DNA from: Plantago elongata
Lineage: Eukaryota; Streptophyta; Magnoliopsida; Lamiales; Plantaginaceae
DNA: 51,909 nucleotides
Assembly: GCA_036897095.1 (NCBI GenBank)
Contig: JAYMSP010000435.1
Coordinates: 1 to 51,909, forward strand
Reading direction: 5' to 3'
Shown: positions 47,649 through 51,909 of the stretch, piece by piece
Position numbering within the stretch: the first letter of the stretch is position 1
Layout of the letters: each line of letters starts with the position of its first letter
Notes under the pieces: generated by a model
Told to the model about the DNA's origin: nothing
The model's input: only the letters and a program-made list of their open reading frames with translations
Databases searched by the model: none
Program-made: the position numbers and the translations under genes

Positions 47649-47809
47649 CATTTCACTTTTGCAAATTGTTTAGCGCTTATTCTATATTCTCTAGCAATTC
47701 GCTATTAAGAAATGCTATATATCGTCATGTTAAAATGTCATTTCACTTTTGCAACTTGTTTAGTGCTTCTTTTCAATTCTCCAGGAACTAGCTACTAAAA
47801 AATGCTATT
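47649..47809. repeat. 91-bp tandem duplication
   Basis: CATTTCACTTTTGCAA-TTGT and the following 50 bases up to AAATGCTAT occur twice with a 91-bp step (47649-47718 and 47740-47809), at roughly 80% identity by eye. Confidence 0.75.
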
Positions 47810-49256
47810 TCAATTGGTTTTTCCGCTCACACCACAGACAACAAACTTCGACTCACCTGCACCTTATCGCGACTGTAAAACTCTACGTTTCTATACAATC
47901 GACTAGATTACTCATATTAACCACCCCGACCGTGATGAGAATCGTCAATTTTTCAGATTGTAACATTTGGTTGGAGTTCATGTTGTCTCAATGCTATTTT
48001 AAAAGTCAGTTGCAGTAAGTCATAAACTATTGAATCTATTTATACACCGAGCATTTCAAATGTGTCTCCTATGTGCCTTAAACTCTCTCTTCAATCTATA
48101 ATAATATTCTACATACATTGCATTATTAAAATTATAAATATATTTATATTTATGGTTTAGATATGCTATGTAAAATTGCCACTTCTTGCTCAAATTAAAA
48201 TTGTTCGTTACTAATTTTTTATTATTTAATGAATTTTGAATGTTGATACTGAAAAGTTTGTTAATATTTTTATATTTTTCTTTTCTTTGTTTGATTAAAT
48301 TTGTTAAACACGATTTTAGAACTTTACACTGAAAAGGTATTAATTAGAATATAATATTTTAATAAAATTAATGTATAAAGTTTAGATATGTCACATCAAA
48401 TATGATTAGACATGTGAATATAGTAATTAAATATAAAATTTATCGACATCGCATTTAGCGTGGTGTATCATTTGTAGTAAATTTGTAATTTTCAAGTTAC
48501 ATAATGAAAATTTAGGGTTAAATTTTTGTTATATAATATAATTAAAAAAATTATGCTGAAAGAGTATTCGTAATTAAATTTTAATTCTATTAAAATCAAA
48601 TCAGTTAAAATTGAACTGTTGTTGTGAGACGAGATATATAGTATCATGACTTTGATCATGTACAACAATTTTTTTAAAAAGATTTTTAAAAGATGATCAT
48701 GTGCAGCATTGAAAGTACAATGTCCAGTACAATCTGAATCTAAATTAAAAACAAATTTAAGCAAAAAAAAATGTAAAAACAAATGCAAGCAAAAGAACAA
48801 TTGTGGACATGATTACAAAGTAACAATCATCCACAATCCACATGGACCCGTTCACACGTGGTTTGTTCTTGTATCTATGTGTCGACATTGCATTATTTAA
48901 ATTACTACAATCAACAATTGTTCTTCAATATTCAGTCCACTGATAACAACAATTCACAGAACTGTTACATCTAATCTAAATACAATTACGATAAATAATT
49001 TGTTTGGTTTCCGCACAGGTTGTCATACATAACATCTTGAAATTGGAGCATATATCTAAGGCCTAAAATTGCCATTAAGCTAGGCCTAACATTGACTACG
49101 CACCATTTTGACGGTGGTCAATATATGAATCCAACTCTTAATCATGGTCCTTGGCTTTACTCCTCATACAATCATTGTGAATCTCAAATAATCAAACATG
49201 TAAAAATTTAAATTTAGGTTTCTGGGTTGGTAATGTTAAGTGGTTCAATGACACTA

Positions 49257-49481
49257 GTACTTCCTCCATTTTACGACCTCCTCTTACTAAAATTAAAATA
49301 ATTTTTCATTTTAAACATTCCATCAAAATAGAACAATTTTTCATTTATAAAATAACATTATAATACAACTCACTTTTAACCACACATTATTAGGTCCACA
49401 TGCACTTTTCTATTTCAAATTCATTTAAAAAAATATTTGTACGAAAAATATTTTGTTATAAATGAAATGAAGGGAGTAGAA
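49257..49481. mobile_element. Stowaway-like MITE
   Basis: Left end TACTTCCTCCATTTTACG; right end reverse complemented TACTCCCTTCATTTCATT. About 225 bp with TA borders, an AT-rich core and the typical CTCC-type terminus. The best-preserved of the MITEs in the window. Confidence 0.7.
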
Positions 49482-51312
49482 TTAATCGTGTTTACCAACC
49501 ATGAGGTGTATTTCACATTTTCAAACAATACGGAATGTTTCACGTCAAAAGAGAAGGAGTGAGAAGTGATTGAGATATGACACGGGACACACCAATTGAT
49601 GATCTTTATCTTCCCAAATTCTACTAACTTGGACTAATGATTCCTTAAAAGAACATATTGAATGTATGGTTTAGTATCTAGATTTTCTAAGTTGTAATGG
49701 CTATATCTTAATTTTTATTTATTATAATTATTTTATTATTTCATAGGTTGTATACAAAATTTGAGATATTAATCCAACTATTTTGAATTAATTATTTCAT
49801 TACTTGATACATACTACCCATTTTTAATAGGTTGTATATATATACCATAGATGAATCCAACTAACTTTGTAATTGAATATGAAGTTTGGTTACAATAACT
49901 TCCAAAATACTTGAATTTTAGAGTAGAAAACATGGATACTAATTTATTTTAAGGAAGAGGAGTGTGTTATATGTAAGTATATAAGTATATGTTTTCTTTG
50001 ATAAATAGTATGTTAGACAATATTGAAGGAATTATATAGGCATTTTGTTACATATATTTACGTATGAAATTTCAGAAATTTTAAATACTAAGAAAGTGAA
50101 ACTAAAAATTACATATTAAAATATAACAAAAGTAGGTATATGATTAAATATAAATTGAATACCAAAAAAAACTTAAATTTTAGTATGTAATTTACTTCCG
50201 ACAAAATTACAGATAAATTGAATACCAAAAAATAATAAAATAAAATATTAGTTTATGGCATAGTCTACAAACAAACAAATGCTCTATACAAAAAAATATT
50301 TGCAACATTTTTTAACACTATATAGAAAAACCAAAAATCAAACAAAAATTGAATATTAATCATAAATAATATTTACAAAATTAAAAAACAAGAAAATACT
50401 GCAACAAAAAATAATAGAAAACATTAGTATACAATAAAATGAATTATCATTTTAAGGAAGAAAATTAAATACTACTGAAAATTTATGTATGCAGAATCGA
50501 AAGACGAATGAAGAACTGGGAATAATATATCTGAAATTTCTTCTTGTAATCAAATTTTGAATTGTTTTAAATGAAAATTTCGTACAATGCTTTCAATAGA
50601 AATAACTATTAAAATATTAAAAGGCAGGGGTAGAGTCCACATATAGGTTTTTAGCGGCAGGAGTCTATTTGAAATTAGAGAAACTTTGTGGGTCTCTCGG
50701 GAAGAACGACTTCGTACCTAATCACAATGTTTTCGTATGAAAAATAAGAACTAAAATTCGCACGTATCTGAGGAAACAAAGTTGAACATTTTCGTACAGG
50801 GACCACAAAAACCCAGATAAGAACAAAAATGAGAAAAAGTCTGTTGTTGTTGGCTTGTGAGTTGTTAATTAGTACCTGTTCCATTGTTTCAACTTTTCCT
50901 TTGTGTAAAAGTGAATCTTGTGAGGGTAAGTACGTCGGTGAATCTGTATTTGTTGACCTCAGATTACCTTTTATCTTTTTTCCTCACAAAATTATGAACA
51001 TTATTGTGTCAACTTTCAACGGAATGGAAAAGATTAATTGAATTGGTCCTGCATTCTTAACTTATTATAGCTCATCAAATTTCTTGTTGAGATCTAATGA
51101 TACATCAATTACAACTTTACATTTATCTAGTTATTTTTCAACTTTTTAAAAATATCTAGAGAGTAGTTTGAAAAAACATTGAATTATAACTATTTTGAAT
51201 CATTGCGATGAAGTGTATGTGGAAATTGATTTAGTGAACATAAGAGGGGTTGATGAGATTGAGACATAATAAGATAATTTGAAGTACCCAACTAACATAT
51301 AACCGTAGACAC

Positions 51313-51440
51313 GACAATGAAGCACAACTCAATTAATAAGATGCTTCACCTTCAATTAATAGATCGGGAGTTCGAATCATATTTTATCCATTTAAAAATA
51401 TATATATATGCTTCTAATGAAGCAAGTCTCAAATATATAT
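51313..51440 (+). mobile_element. tRNA-derived SINE with 10-bp target-site duplication
   Basis: CCGTAGACAC stands at 51303-51312 and again at 51441-51450. The 128 bp between them start with a tRNA-like stretch: A-box-like CTCAATTAATAAGATGCTTC, then about 30 bases on GGGAGTTCGAATC, a near-consensus pol III B box. An A/T-rich tail follows. A direct repeat at both ends plus pol III boxes is the standard picture of a plant SINE insertion. Confidence 0.72.
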
Positions 51441-51473
51441 CCGTAGACACAATATAACATGCTAGCCACGTAA

Positions 51474-51909
51474 GATCATTCCCAATGGTGACGGATGACG
51501 GCGCGTCGTCGTCGTTTTGCTCCAATGGTGGCGCGTCGTCGCCACGTCATTTTTTTTTAAAAAAAAAAATTCAAAATCAAACATAATTCAAAATTCAAAT
51601 TCATATTGAAAAAATCATGAGTACAAACAAGACAGAAGGTGAAAAACACAAAGCAAACAAGGCAGGAAGAAAAAAATACAAAGTAAACAAGGCAGAAGGT
51701 AAAAAAAACACAAATGCGACACACTACGGAATTGATCGTTCGCGATTAGCCGTTGTTAGGGAACAATTCAGCGCCAAGTGCATCTGCGGCTGTTTTGCCC
51801 TGTGTGGGCAAGTTTTCGTAGTTCGCCATAAGTGACATAAACATGTCCATCTTCTTCTCATGTTTCCTCAGCTCAGCCTCATTTTTCCTCACCTCAGCCT
51901 CATGTTTCC
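51474..51909. mobile_element. Second PIF/Harbinger-like element, left end, running off the window
   Basis: After TAA at 51471-51473 the sequence reads GATCATTCCCAATGGTG, close to the right end (reverse complemented GACCATTCACAATGG) of the element at 37657-39321. A GC-rich subterminal part with GCGTCGTCG repeats follows, then a minus-strand coding tail (51746-51909). The other end lies beyond the window. Confidence 0.55.
51746..51909 (-). CDS. C-terminal part of a transposon-encoded coiled-coil (NAM-associated-like) protein
   Basis: Partial: it enters from the right edge and stops with TAA at 51746. The readable tail contains KHEAEVRKNEAELRKHEKK, a charged heptad-like repeat coded by imperfect 21-27-bp tandem units, then MDMFMSLMANYENLPTQ and a final ELFPNNG. 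Charged helices ending in K-MDMF-LM are usual at the C-terminus of NAM-like ORF1 proteins of plant PIF/Harbinger elements, which are DNA-binding partners of the transposase. The position inside a PIF-like end supports this. The main part of the protein is not visible. Confidence 0.5.
   Translation of the reverse strand, partial: KHEAEVRKNEAELRKHEKKMDMFMSLMANYENLPTQGKTAADALGAELFPNNG

Larger units (their letters stand above)
46001..51302. other. Gene-poor AT-rich region
   Basis: About 5.3 kb with no convincing gene. It holds the second copy of the dispersed repeat (46712-46818), a 91-bp tandem duplication (47649-47809) and a Stowaway-like MITE (49257-49481). A short frame at 50829-51041 starts like a signal peptide but has no other support. 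The stretch at 46320-46510 is less AT-rich than its surroundings and could be a gene fragment, but I could not assign it. Confidence 0.5.

Noticed and set aside
48709-48900. Cys- and Lys-rich 63-codon frame
   Set aside because: Low-complexity AAA-rich codons, no homologue recognised, no gene context.
50829-51041. 70-codon frame with a signal-peptide-like start (MRKSLLLLACELLIST)
   Set aside because: No family resemblance, no splice partner and no promoter features; hydrophobic starts arise easily in AT-rich DNA.
1-51909. CRISPR arrays, bacterial operons, rRNA or complete tRNA genes
   Set aside because: None seen; gene structure and repeats are those of a plant nuclear genome.

Overview
The window is nuclear DNA of a flowering plant, most likely a eudicot. 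Genes are split by many short AT-rich introns with GT-AG borders, the protein families are plant-specific (S-protein homologue, GDSL esterase, DUF707, GT17, SOG1-like NAC, ATN1-type Raf-like kinase), and the AT-rich spacers carry Stowaway-like MITEs, a PIF/Harbinger derivative, a SINE and Copia fossils. The family or genus cannot be fixed from the sequence; an asterid is a weak guess.

Layout. 1-1.33 kb: 3' end of a broken Ty1/Copia element with a probable LTR. 1.75-3.46 kb (+): five-exon GDSL esterase/lipase, 387 aa. 4.35-4.80 kb (+): single-exon secreted S-protein homologue. 8.82-5.47 kb (-): nine-exon SGF29, a SAGA histone-code reader, with a 14-nt microexon. 11.93-15.45 kb (+): fourteen-exon DUF707 membrane protein with one GC-AG intron. 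16.27-16.88 kb (+): small basic coiled-coil protein of unknown role. 20.76-18.19 kb (-): glucuronokinase with an in-frame, stop-free 90-nt intron. 25.49-27.67 kb (+): GT17 glycosyltransferase with a spliced leader that carries a uORF. 30.09-28.72 kb (-): broken SOG1/NAC044-like NAC copy. 35.96-33.27 kb (-): intact NAC paralogue with an 8-nt first coding exon and a fresh 87-bp internal duplication. 37.66-39.32 kb: PIF/Harbinger derivative flanked by TAA duplications. 39.66-39.84 kb: GC-rich array of short hairpins in AT-rich DNA. 40.2-40.9 kb: possible faint Copia remnant. 45.44-42.07 kb (-): ATN1-like Raf-type kinase. 46-51.3 kb: gene-poor, repeat-rich. 51.3-51.9 kb: SINE with a 10-bp target duplication, then the end of a second PIF-like element running off the window.

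The genes are housekeeping or signalling loci with separate promoters, not an operon-like pathway cluster. The order glucuronokinase, GT17, SOG1-type NAC matches, as I recall, the Arabidopsis neighbourhoods At5g14470-14480-14490 and At3g01640-01620-01600. SGF29, DUF707, GT17 and ATN1-type kinase genes are also near one another on Arabidopsis chromosome 3 (around At3g27460 to At3g27560). The window therefore looks like a conserved ancestral eudicot block. On that basis the NAC pair is best placed with NAC044/NAC085, DNA-damage and stress cell-cycle regulators. Exon limits were read by eye from splice signals, reading frame and remembered homologues; no alignment was run. I found no clearly new molecular system. 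The most unexplained signal is the hairpin array near 39.7 kb.
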